Assembly: GCA_964453155.1 (NCBI GenBank)
Contig: CAYVQU010000131.1
Location: 1-15,001 of the forward strand
DNA length: 15,001 nucleotides
Source of the DNA: CAYVQU01 sp964453155
GTDB taxonomy: Bacteria > Chloroflexota > Anaerolineae > Anaerolineales > UBA11858
Reading direction: 5' to 3'
Shown: piece after piece, positions 1 to 5,290 of the stretch
Position numbering within the stretch: the first letter of the stretch is position 1
How the letters are laid out: each line of letters opens with the position of its first letter
Made by a program: the position numbers and the translations under genes
Notes under the pieces: model-generated
Databases searched by the model: none
Seen by the model: the letters and a program-made list of their open reading frames with translations, nothing else
What the model was told of the DNA's origin: nothing

Positions 1-100
1 AACTTTTGCTGTTTTGAGGAGGGTCTAGCACCCTTTTTGCAGTAGAGTCAGTTAAGGTAGTCAAAATTTCACTCCCAAATTTCCGTGCAGAATATTCTCA

Positions 101-158
101 CGCGAAGCCGCTAAGTCGCAAAGAGTGTCAGGAAAACCTGCACACCGTTGCGGCTTCG
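101..158. repeat. Intergenic palindromic repeat
   Basis: Within the gene-free stretch 1-171, the 9-mer CGAAGCCGC (103-111) is matched by its exact reverse complement GCGGCTTCG (150-158), with a 38-nt interior. The left arm runs on into 'taagtcgcaaag', which resembles the 'cgcaaag' type of degenerate repeat scattered between genes in many bacterial genomes. No T-run follows on either strand, so it is not a convincing terminator for the gene that ends at 172. The rest of 1-171 shows nothing I can name. Confidence 0.5.
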
Positions 159-171
159 TTTGCAAAATAAA

Positions 172-750
172 TTATGATTCTTCTTCAGGTTTATCCTGTA
201 GAAATGGTGTTTCCAAATCTTCCTTGGCAACTTTTTCAATGGGTAATCGCCCGGCTAGCCAAACGACCATTAGACTGGTTTCGTCGATACTGGCTTCACG
301 CTCTGGATATGCCTCTGTGTAGGCGGTGTATAAAGTTTCATAATCATCTTCCTCGGGCCACTGGGTCAGAAATCCAGGCAATTTGGCGCGCTCGGCCTCC
401 ATAGGGAGTATTTGCCAGTCCCGTTCTACGAGTAGAGCATAGATTTCTTGGCGGAGTTCAGTTTGGGCTGCGGCCCAGGCTGCCAATACGGCCCCAACAA
501 GTTTGGGGTGCTTTTCGAAAGCTTTAACCATCGCCACGGCCTTAACGGTCGCAGGTGCTTTTACGCTATTACGAAAACCAGAAACTTTGACATGTTTCCG
601 GATCAACCGGTCCACCGCGATCCCGAATTTTTTGTCTAATTTGGGTAAGGCTAACAGGGCCGTTTTGATCACATTCAGGCGAAAATCATTCCGCATGAAT
701 TCGTTGATGGCATGGTAAGGAATAAATTCAATTTGAGTTTTGTCATTCAT
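172..750 (-). CDS. Conserved hypothetical protein, probable Chloroflexota-restricted family
   Basis: Encodes a soluble protein of 192 residues with no signal peptide or membrane segment. I do not recognise a named domain. The sequence is mostly helix-like, starts with the stretch IPYHAINEFMR (10-20), has a basic middle containing KVSGFRNS (55-62), and ends in an acidic tail. The phrases LPGFLTQWPEED and SLMVVWLAGRLP look like conserved family blocks; I associate such proteins with Anaerolineae-type genomes, from memory and not from a search. It lies 64 nt downstream of the YigZ-family gene on the same strand and is probably cotranscribed with it. The ATG at 750 has only a weak Shine-Dalgarno candidate (TAGGTA). 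The function is unknown and neighbours give no firm clue. That it is a real gene is well supported by its length, protein-like composition and tight fit behind yigZ. Confidence 0.8.
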   Translation of the reverse strand: MNDKTQIEFIPYHAINEFMRNDFRLNVIKTALLALPKLDKKFGIAVDRLIRKHVKVSGFRNSVKAPATVKAVAMVKAFEKHPKLVGAVLAAWAAAQTELRQEIYALLVERDWQILPMEAERAKLPGFLTQWPEEDDYETLYTAYTEAYPEREASIDETSLMVVWLAGRLPIEKVAKEDLETPFLQDKPEEES

Positions 751-814
751 CGCTAGGTACCTACTTTTTGGGGTGGGTTAGGGTTCAATTTTAATGGTGC
801 TTGAGGCCTGAAAT

Positions 815-1459
815 TCACGTTTTCACAATTGGCATGATGGTGGCTTCGTTGGTCTCGATGATTTCCGCTTGGAGGGTGCCGTGGGTCAATTCGTCGAGAG
901 CGGCCTGAAAAGCTGGGAAGCGCTCGACAGTGAACTGACAGGTGAGGGTGACATCGGCAGTAAATTCTTCGTCCAATATTTTACCGTGATGGGCTTCAAT
1001 TTGGAGCTTGATTCGGTCGAAATGCGAATAAGGCAGCGCGATCATGACGGTGTGAGTCGGCACTTTTTCAGCCAGGGGAACTACCTGCAGAACGGCCCGA
1101 ACCGCATCGCCATAGGCCCGCACCAAGCCGCCTTTTCCCAATTTCGTTCCGCCAAAATAACGCGTCACTACGACGGCCGCATCCCCGAGGCCGCTGCCCT
1201 GCAAAACGGAGAGCGCCGGTCGGCCCGCGGTTCCCGAGGGTTCGCCATCATCGTTACAATGGGCGGTGACGGAGGCCCCGTGTCCGACCACAAACGCGGG
1301 AACATTGTGGGAGGCATCATCGAACTCCGTTTTGACGCGGGCGATGAAAGCTTTGGCTTCATCCACGCTAAAAACTGGAGCCAAGGTGGCGATAAATCGC
1401 GAGTTGACCACCATTATTTCAACGCGGGTCTCGAGGGCAGGGATTCGATAACGTTTCAT
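815..1459 (-). CDS. yigZ: YigZ/IMPACT family protein (UPF0029 plus DUF1949)
   Basis: A 214-residue cytosolic protein of the YigZ/IMPACT family, matching the usual family length of about 200-215. The N-terminal UPF0029 domain (about 18-125) shows both signature blocks: NDDGEPSGTAGRP (69-81) and RYFGGTKLGKGGLVRAY (101-117). The C-terminal part (about 138-200) fits the DUF1949 domain, which has a ferredoxin-like fold. Eukaryotic IMPACT regulates the kinase GCN2. The bacterial proteins have been linked to translation or RNA binding, but their exact role is unsettled. Annotations as a proline dipeptidase are usually considered unreliable. The start at 1459 places the conserved VNSRFIATLAP block near residue 18, as in homologues. 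There is no Shine-Dalgarno sequence, and a good extended -10 lies only 11 nt upstream, so the mRNA is probably leaderless or nearly so. The unknown 192-aa gene follows after 64 nt. Confidence 0.93.
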   Translation of the reverse strand: MKRYRIPALETRVEIMVVNSRFIATLAPVFSVDEAKAFIARVKTEFDDASHNVPAFVVGHGASVTAHCNDDGEPSGTAGRPALSVLQGSGLGDAAVVVTRYFGGTKLGKGGLVRAYGDAVRAVLQVVPLAEKVPTHTVMIALPYSHFDRIKLQIEAHHGKILDEEFTADVTLTCQFTVERFPAFQAALDELTHGTLQAEIIETNEATIMPIVKT

Positions 1460-1470
1460 GACAGCAGGCT

Positions 1471-1500
1471 ATTCTACCAAATATGCGGGGTATAATTCAA
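1471..1500 (-). promoter_or_regulatory. Predicted sigma-70 type promoter of the YigZ-family gene
   Basis: On the minus strand there is TTGAAT (1500-1495) as -35, an 18-bp spacer, and TAGAAT (1476-1471) as -10, preceded by TGG to give an extended -10 (TGnTAGAAT). The distance from the -10 to the ATG at 1459 is only 11 nt, so the predicted leader is about 4-5 nt. Its -35 overlaps the -10-like TATAAT of the divergent transporter gene. Confidence 0.6.
1491..1496 (+). promoter_or_regulatory. Possible -10 element for the divergent MFS gene
   Basis: A perfect TATAAT lies 52 nt upstream of the ATG at 1549 and would give a leader of about 45 nt. No convincing -35 is found 16-18 bp upstream, and the site sits inside the -35 region of the opposing promoter, so this is a weak call. 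Confidence 0.35.
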
Positions 1501-1548
1501 CGGTTTGTGGCAGATTACGCATTTTAGGATGGTGACAAAGGTATTGGT

Positions 1549-2808
1549 ATGCAAAAATCGGTCGGCTATGTAGAACTTCTACGCAAGAATAAAAATTACC
1601 GGAATTTATGGCTGGGGCAAGTGGTCAGTTTGTTGGGGGATTGGTTCAACTTAATTGCCTCGGCCGCGCTGATCGGGGCCTTGACCAAATCCGGTGTTGC
1701 CATTGGCGGGCTGTTTGTCGTGCGGATGTTAGCGCCGTTCTTGATCAGTCCGATCGCCGGGGTTTTTGCCGATCGTTACAACCGGAAGATGCTGCTGATT
1801 GCCAGTGATATTTTGCGAGCCATCATTGTAGTGGGGTTTTTGTTTGTGCGGGAACCGGAGCAGGTCTGGATCTTGTACGCCCTGACTGCAGTCCAACTGG
1901 CAATTAGCGGATTCTTTTATCCGGCTCGTAGTGCCATCTTGCCCGATATCGTCTCGCCCGAAGAATTGGGCGCGGCCAATGCTTTGGGGGCCTCAACGTG
2001 GTCGATTATGCTCTCTTTAGGAGCTGCTTTGGGTGGATTGGTAGCCGGCCTATGGGGAATTTACCCGGCTTTTGTGATTGATGCCCTCACATTTTTACTC
2101 TCAGCTGTGATCATCGCGCGAGTCGGCTACGACCAGCCGAAGAAATCTGCGGCTGAAACCGGCACAATCACCGCGGCACTGCGGGAATATGTGGATGGGA
2201 TTCGCTTTTTACTTGAAAATCGTGGAGTATTGGTGGTTTCAACCCTGAAGGCGGCCAATTCCCTGGCGACTGGCGCATTTCAGGTTTTACAAGTCTATTT
2301 AGCCGAGCAAGTTTATGTCATGGGGACGGGGGGCAGCACCAGTTTGGGGCTGTTTTATGCGATGGTGGGGGCTGGTACCGGTTTTGGGCCGATTTGGGCC
2401 CGCAAATTTACCGGGGATAACGACCGAAAACTGCGTATAGCCATTGTCGTGGCTTGGGTGATAACCGTGATCGGTTTCGCGATCTCTGCGCCGTTGCCCA
2501 TCTTTTGGATCATGCTGATCGGGGTTTTTATTCGTGGTTTGGGTGGTGGGATCAATTGGGTGTTTTCCACCCAAATATTGTTGCAGACCGTGCCCAACCG
2601 CGTCCGAGGCCGGGTGTTTTCCACCGAGTTCGCCATGATGACTCTCGCCAGCGCCGCGGCCGCCTATCTTGGCGGCTGGGGCATGGACCAACCATCCTTC
2701 GGTGCAACCGAAATGTTATGGGCGATGGGGATTGGTTCGGCCGTAATCGGCGTCTTATGGACTTTATGGGTGGTTTTCTATCGCGAGCCGGTTAGCAGCG
2801 GATCGTAA
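1549..2808 (+). CDS. MFS transporter, MFS_3/EntS-like exporter family
   Basis: A 419-residue integral membrane protein with about 12 hydrophobic segments, the usual length for a single-chain MFS carrier. The start has the block RNLWLGQVVSLLGDWFNL (18-35), typical of the MFS_3 / EntS / macrolide-efflux-like group. The cytoplasmic loop after helix 2 carries MFS motif A as GVFADRYNRK (71-80). The C-terminal half has QTVPNRVRGRVFSTE (346-360), also typical of this group. Members export siderophores, macrolides or other small hydrophobic molecules; the substrate here cannot be read from the sequence. A weak AAAGGT (1537-1542) lies 6 nt before the ATG. The gene is divergent from the YigZ-family gene and convergent with a second, only distantly similar MFS gene. 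No regulator gene is adjacent. I am confident of the family and not of the substrate. Confidence 0.9.
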   Translation: MQKSVGYVELLRKNKNYRNLWLGQVVSLLGDWFNLIASAALIGALTKSGVAIGGLFVVRMLAPFLISPIAGVFADRYNRKMLLIASDILRAIIVVGFLFVREPEQVWILYALTAVQLAISGFFYPARSAILPDIVSPEELGAANALGASTWSIMLSLGAALGGLVAGLWGIYPAFVIDALTFLLSAVIIARVGYDQPKKSAAETGTITAALREYVDGIRFLLENRGVLVVSTLKAANSLATGAFQVLQVYLAEQVYVMGTGGSTSLGLFYAMVGAGTGFGPIWARKFTGDNDRKLRIAIVVAWVITVIGFAISAPLPIFWIMLIGVFIRGLGGGINWVFSTQILLQTVPNRVRGRVFSTEFAMMTLASAAAAYLGGWGMDQPSFGATEMLWAMGIGSAVIGVLWTLWVVFYREPVSSGS

Positions 2809-2836
2809 CAAGATGAACAGACCGTTGCCGCGTTAT

Positions 2837-2878
2837 ATCCGTTTATCCGCTTTCATCCTGTGCTAATTCCGTTCATCC
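2837..2878. repeat. Degenerate ATCCGTTTATCC-type direct repeats
   Basis: The 102-bp spacer between the two convergent MFS genes contains ATCCGTTTATCC (2837-2848) and TTCCGTTCATCC (2867-2878), identical at 10 of 12 positions, with a further TCATCC (2853-2858) between them and ATCCGTTA (2905-2912) running into the next stop codon. This resembles degenerate 'atccgttcatccgt' intergenic repeats seen in many genomes. A small GCAGC/GCTGC hairpin (2886-2900) also lies here. It lacks a T-run and is not called as a terminator. Confidence 0.45.
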
Positions 2879-2910
2879 ATTTGGCGCAGCCCTCCGCTGC
2901 TCATCATCCG

Positions 2911-4233
2911 TTACCCCTCACTTAGGAGCCCCACCGGTTCAACCTCCGGCTCCCGCACAAACTTCGAAAACAACAGCCCCGCGATCATCCGTCCAATTCC
3001 AGATAGGATGAAAATAAACCGAATCCCCCATTGATCCGCCACAAATCCGCCTAAGGAGGCGCCCACTGCGGCTGAAAAAGCGACCGCAATCTGATACATG
3101 GCCGAATAACGGGCTCGCTGATCCTGAGGTGAGATATCCAGCAGCATATTGAAGCTGGCTAGATTCATCCCTGCCCATAAGATGCCGCCGACAATATTGA
3201 CCGGAATTGCCTGCCACGGGGCCTGAATGAAAAACCAATAGATCGGCAAAACAGGAATGGTCAGAACCATCAATCGCATTAATCGGCGTGATCCCCAGCG
3301 GTCAGCCAGAATCCCCAGGTATTTTTGGGATGGCATTGCCGAAATTCGCCCAACCACCGCAACGACGCCAATGATCCCCGCGGTGGCTTTTAAATCTTTG
3401 ACCAGAAAAACATTGAAGAACGGCCCGGCAATATTGAGCGAAAATGTCCAAATAGCCGTGAAAATACAAAAGGCCAGGAAATTCCGGTCATTCTTTAAGG
3501 TTTCGAAAAGGGATTTTAGGGAATAACTTTGTTTCGGGATTTCATGACCCTCCTCGCGATAATCCCGAATTCTCCCAAAAAAGAAGGTCGCCAAAATTCC
3601 AAAGATGAAGGCCAACCCCAGAGCGACTTGGTATCCTTCCGGATCGCCGATCCAGGAGATGACCTGGCCGATACCATAGATCATCACCATCGCCGCGAAG
3701 CTCATCGCCAGGTTCCGGGTCGCAAAATAGCGCCCCCGCCACGATAACGGCACCACATCCCCGGTCATGGATACCCAGGCTGGCAAGGCAAAATTCCGCA
3801 GTCCATCCAAGATTACTTTTAGGCCGATGGCGACATAAATTGCTAGTCGCCCTTTGACGAACCACGGCAAAATTGCTAGCAAAAACAAAGTGATGCGGGC
3901 TGAATAACCGCCTGTTGCGAGCACAATTTTCTTGCGGTTTCCGATCCGATCAACTAGCATCGCCCCTGGAATGAGCAGCAGGGTGGCGCTCAAACTTGCT
4001 AAAGCTGTCATCAACCCGATGTCACTGCTGCTGGCACCCAATGCCAGGACAAACAATGTCAAATAAGTCAGTAAGATCGAATCGCTGGCCGAGGTAAATA
4101 AACCACTGAAAAAGAAACTACGCAGATTGTACTGAGTTGCTTTTGAAAGTTGGACAGCCCAACTTCCCCCTGCTGTCAAATGCTCGGCCCGAATCCGGGT
4201 TCGGGTCCAACGTCTGTGCCAAGTCCTTGACAT
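2911..4233 (-). CDS. MFS transporter (12-TM), substrate unknown
   Basis: A 440-residue major facilitator superfamily protein with about 12 hydrophobic segments. The first 35 residues form an unusually basic cytoplasmic tail (SRTWHRRWTRTRIR) before helix 1. Motif A appears as AMLVDRIGNRKK (91-102) in the N half, with a second copy GILADRWGSRR (307-317) in the C half, as expected from the internal duplication of the fold. The stretch PLSWRGRYFATRN (162-174) is typical of uncharacterised MFS proteins that start with 'SD.G...AL..L...l..iP'. The ATG at 4233 has a good AGGGA ribosome-binding site. It follows the two c-di-AMP receptor-like genes on the same strand after a 141-nt gap, so it may be co-transcribed and controlled with them, although the gap contains a palindromic repeat. 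It shows no close similarity to the convergent MFS protein at 1549-2808. Confidence 0.88.
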   Translation of the reverse strand: MSRTWHRRWTRTRIRAEHLTAGGSWAVQLSKATQYNLRSFFFSGLFTSASDSILLTYLTLFVLALGASSSDIGLMTALASLSATLLLIPGAMLVDRIGNRKKIVLATGGYSARITLFLLAILPWFVKGRLAIYVAIGLKVILDGLRNFALPAWVSMTGDVVPLSWRGRYFATRNLAMSFAAMVMIYGIGQVISWIGDPEGYQVALGLAFIFGILATFFFGRIRDYREEGHEIPKQSYSLKSLFETLKNDRNFLAFCIFTAIWTFSLNIAGPFFNVFLVKDLKATAGIIGVVAVVGRISAMPSQKYLGILADRWGSRRLMRLMVLTIPVLPIYWFFIQAPWQAIPVNIVGGILWAGMNLASFNMLLDISPQDQRARYSAMYQIAVAFSAAVGASLGGFVADQWGIRFIFILSGIGRMIAGLLFSKFVREPEVEPVGLLSEG

Positions 4234-4279
4234 ATGATTCCCTGTTTCTGGATTAATTCCAGGTCATATCTAATGATAA

Positions 4280-4337
4280 AACCGCAGAGTTCGCAGAGAC
4301 CATTTTTTACTCCGCGAACTCCGCGTTCTCAGCGGTT
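4280..4337. repeat. Imperfect palindrome of the CCGCAGAG/CGCAGAG intergenic type
   Basis: The left arm AACCGCAGAGTTCGCAGAG (4280-4298) pairs with the right arm 4319-4337 (ends GCGGTT): AACCGC/GCGGTT, GAG/CTC, CGC/GCG and GAG/CTC are separated by symmetric mismatches, with a loop of about 20 nt. Elements of the 'ccgcagag..cgcagag' type occur between genes in many bacteria. It lies between the c-di-AMP receptor-like gene and the downstream MFS gene. A short AT-rich hairpin (TTTTTC/GAAAAA, 4341-4356) lies just beside it. Confidence 0.6.
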
Positions 4338-4374
4338 ATATTTTTCGAATGAAAAAATGTTTTCTTGGGGTTTA

Positions 4375-4638
4375 TTAGATCTGCTCGAAATTAGTCGCGT
4401 TCATTACGAACAAAGTGATGCGGTGTTGATCTGGATCCGGCGGCCCCACCGCATTTTTGAGTAGATCGATGACGCTGTCCTCCTCGCCCTCATCGACACC
4501 GATCATCAAGGTCGTACTCCCACGGCGTAAAAATCCGCCCGTGCTGGCCAGCCGTGTGACTCGAAAACCCTTTGGCAGGAGGGTATTCATAATCGCTTCA
4601 GTATCGATATCACGAACAACGGCCAGGATTAGTTTCAT
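4375..4638 (-). CDS. Cyclic-di-AMP receptor family protein (PstA/DarA-like), compact form lacking the large loop
   Basis: An 87-residue PII-like protein of the cyclic-di-AMP receptor family (PF06153, formerly DUF970). In the PstA/DarA branch, homotrimers bind c-di-AMP in the cytosol. It aligns without gaps to S. aureus PstA (recalled from memory) over the first 50 residues: R26, T28, the ASTGGFL block (31-37) and GSTTLMIGV (40-48) are all in register. The pocket positions N24 and N41 of PstA are G24 and S41 here. The C-terminal strand TLFVMNATNFEQI matches the family ending. About 22 residues are missing between the third helix and this strand, exactly where PstA carries its large mobile loop, so this is a compact variant of about 109-residue relatives. 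The start has a good GGAGAG site 4 nt upstream. It lies 91 nt downstream of a paralogue. Family membership is firm and c-di-AMP binding is inferred. Confidence 0.85.
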   Translation of the reverse strand: MKLILAVVRDIDTEAIMNTLLPKGFRVTRLASTGGFLRRGSTTLMIGVDEGEEDSVIDLLKNAVGPPDPDQHRITLFVMNATNFEQI

Positions 4639-4653
4639 TATTCTCTCCGATAA

Positions 4654-4730
4654 GATAGAGACCTGCGCTAGTGATAGAGATCAGTAAATATATCTATCTC
4701 AATCTCCCGTCTCTATCTCCACTCTCTATC
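4654..4730. repeat. GATAGAGA-type short repeats between the two receptor paralogues
   Basis: The 91-nt spacer is packed with GATAGAG-like hexa- to octamers: GATAGAG at 4654 and GATAGAGA at 4673 on the plus strand, and the complementary CTATC forms near 4694, 4713 and 4726. GATAGAGAC (4654-4662) and GTCTCTATC (4709-4717) form a 9-bp inverted pair that could fold into a long-loop hairpin in the mRNA. It may be decayed simple-sequence DNA or a control site; the sequence alone does not decide. Confidence 0.5.
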
Positions 4731-5080
4731 TAGTACTGTTCAAAATGCTCCACGGGCAATGTCAAAATGGTGGCTCCACCCGTTTCAGCCTCGATGATGA
4801 TGGGCTGGCTGGGCTGGAAATGGGCTTCCATTTGGGTTTGGGTGGCGATATGGGTGCGGCGTTTGCTGCAATGTTCATTAAGCAGCGCCGTAAGCTCGTC
4901 ATGGCGATCGTCGTTGATGCCAATTAACAGCGTGTTGGTCGATAAATTGAGAAATCCCCCCCGGCTGGCAATCCGCGTAAAATAAAATTTCTGTTCATTC
5001 AGCGCCGCAGTCAGCCCTGGGAGTTGATCAGCCGATAGATAAACAATTAGCAGAGTGTTAATTTCACAGTTTTCGCACAT
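4730..5080 (-). CDS. Cyclic-di-AMP receptor family protein (PstA/DarA-like), full-length paralogue with altered pocket
   Basis: A 116-residue PII-like protein of the same family as its downstream neighbour. The core block RIASRGGFLNLSTNTLLIGIND (36-57) and the C-terminal GGATILTLPVEHFEQY (101-116) match the family's conserved segments, and the long loop region between them (about 71-100) is present, giving normal length. In the alignment to S. aureus PstA the pocket positions N24, R26 and N41 are K31, Y33 and T48, so nucleotide binding may be changed or lost; T28 is kept as T35, and F36/L37 as F43/L44. The N-terminus is extended by about 7 residues and contains C2 and C5 (CxxC). The ATG at 5080 is the only start that keeps the first beta strand. 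It has no Shine-Dalgarno sequence but sits 18 nt after a perfect extended -10. It is probably the first gene of a unit with 4375-4638 and perhaps the MFS gene. Confidence 0.85.
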   Translation of the reverse strand: MCENCEINTLLIVYLSADQLPGLTAALNEQKFYFTRIASRGGFLNLSTNTLLIGINDDRHDELTALLNEHCSKRRTHIATQTQMEAHFQPSQPIIIEAETGGATILTLPVEHFEQY

Positions 5081-5098
5081 AGGATTTGCTCTGTATTG

Positions 5099-5107
5099 AT
5101 TATAACA
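5099..5107 (-). promoter_or_regulatory. Extended -10 promoter for the c-di-AMP receptor genes
   Basis: On the minus strand TGTTATAAT (5107-5099) is a perfect TATAAT with a TGn extension. The best -35 at 18-bp spacing is only TTCAGT, acceptable with an extended -10. The predicted transcript starts near 5092, leaving a leader of about 12 nt before the ATG at 5080. Confidence 0.6.
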
Positions 5108-5159
5108 TTATGCTGAAGCGCAACTGAACAGATTTTATAAAAAATTCGTGAAACGTTAA

Positions 5160-5211
5160 ATTCTCAGGAATAATCAAATGACGAGACAGTCGTTTGATTA
5201 TTCCTGAGAAT
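5160..5211. repeat. Near-perfect 52-nt palindrome in the divergent spacer
   Basis: ATTCTCAGGAATAATCAAA (5160-5178) is followed, after a 14-nt centre, by its exact reverse complement (5193-5211). Within the centre, GAC/GTC and a T-G pair extend the stem to 23 base pairs with a 6-nt loop. There is no T-run, and transcription is predicted to leave the region in both directions, so it is not a terminator. It is separated by exactly 79 nt from each of the two divergent start codons (5080 and 5291). It may be an operator for a dimeric regulator, a MITE-like remnant or a recent inverted duplication. Confidence 0.85.
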
Positions 5212-5214
5212 CAT

Positions 5215-5243
5215 TTGCCCTAACCCCCAACCTGTTGTATGAT
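5215..5243 (+). promoter_or_regulatory. Predicted sigma-70 type promoter of the alpha-2-macroglobulin gene
   Basis: TTGCCC (5215-5220, 4 of 6 to consensus) and TATGAT (5238-5243, 5 of 6) are spaced by 17 bp. Transcription would start near 5250, giving a leader of about 41 nt with a strong ribosome-binding site. The -35 begins 4 nt after the edge of the 52-nt palindrome, which would then be centred near -64. Confidence 0.45.
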
Positions 5244-5280
5244 CATAGCACGCGATTAAACTCATAGAAAGTTGCCCATT

Positions 5281-5286
5281 GGAGGG
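5281..5286 (+). promoter_or_regulatory. Ribosome-binding site deciding the macroglobulin start
   Basis: GGAGGG lies 4 nt before ATG 5291. An in-frame TTG at 5279 overlaps this site and cannot use it, so the ATG, which directly begins a basic signal sequence (MKRKK), is the start. Confidence 0.8.
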
Positions 5287-5290
5287 CACG

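Noticed and set aside
17..38. AGGGT/ACCCT hairpin followed by TTTTT as a terminator for a gene left of the window
   Set aside because: The stem has only five strong pairs plus wobbles, and the upstream gene cannot be seen.
869..1495. Long 208-codon plus-strand open frame opposite the YigZ-family gene
   Set aside because: It is antisense to a gene with clear family motifs and has no recognisable domain or ribosome-binding site.
2299..2691. 130-codon minus-strand open frame inside the first MFS gene
   Set aside because: Low-complexity, His/Pro/Gly-rich shadow of the transporter reading frame.
2886..2900. GCAGC/GCTGC hairpin as terminator between the convergent MFS genes
   Set aside because: Five-bp stem with no T-run on either strand.
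4248..4262. CTGGA/TCCAG short palindrome upstream of the second MFS gene
   Set aside because: Only 5-bp arms, too short to support an operator call without comparative data.
5279..5290. TTG start four codons upstream for the macroglobulin
   Set aside because: It overlaps the GGAGGG ribosome-binding site, while ATG 5291 is correctly spaced and begins the signal sequence.
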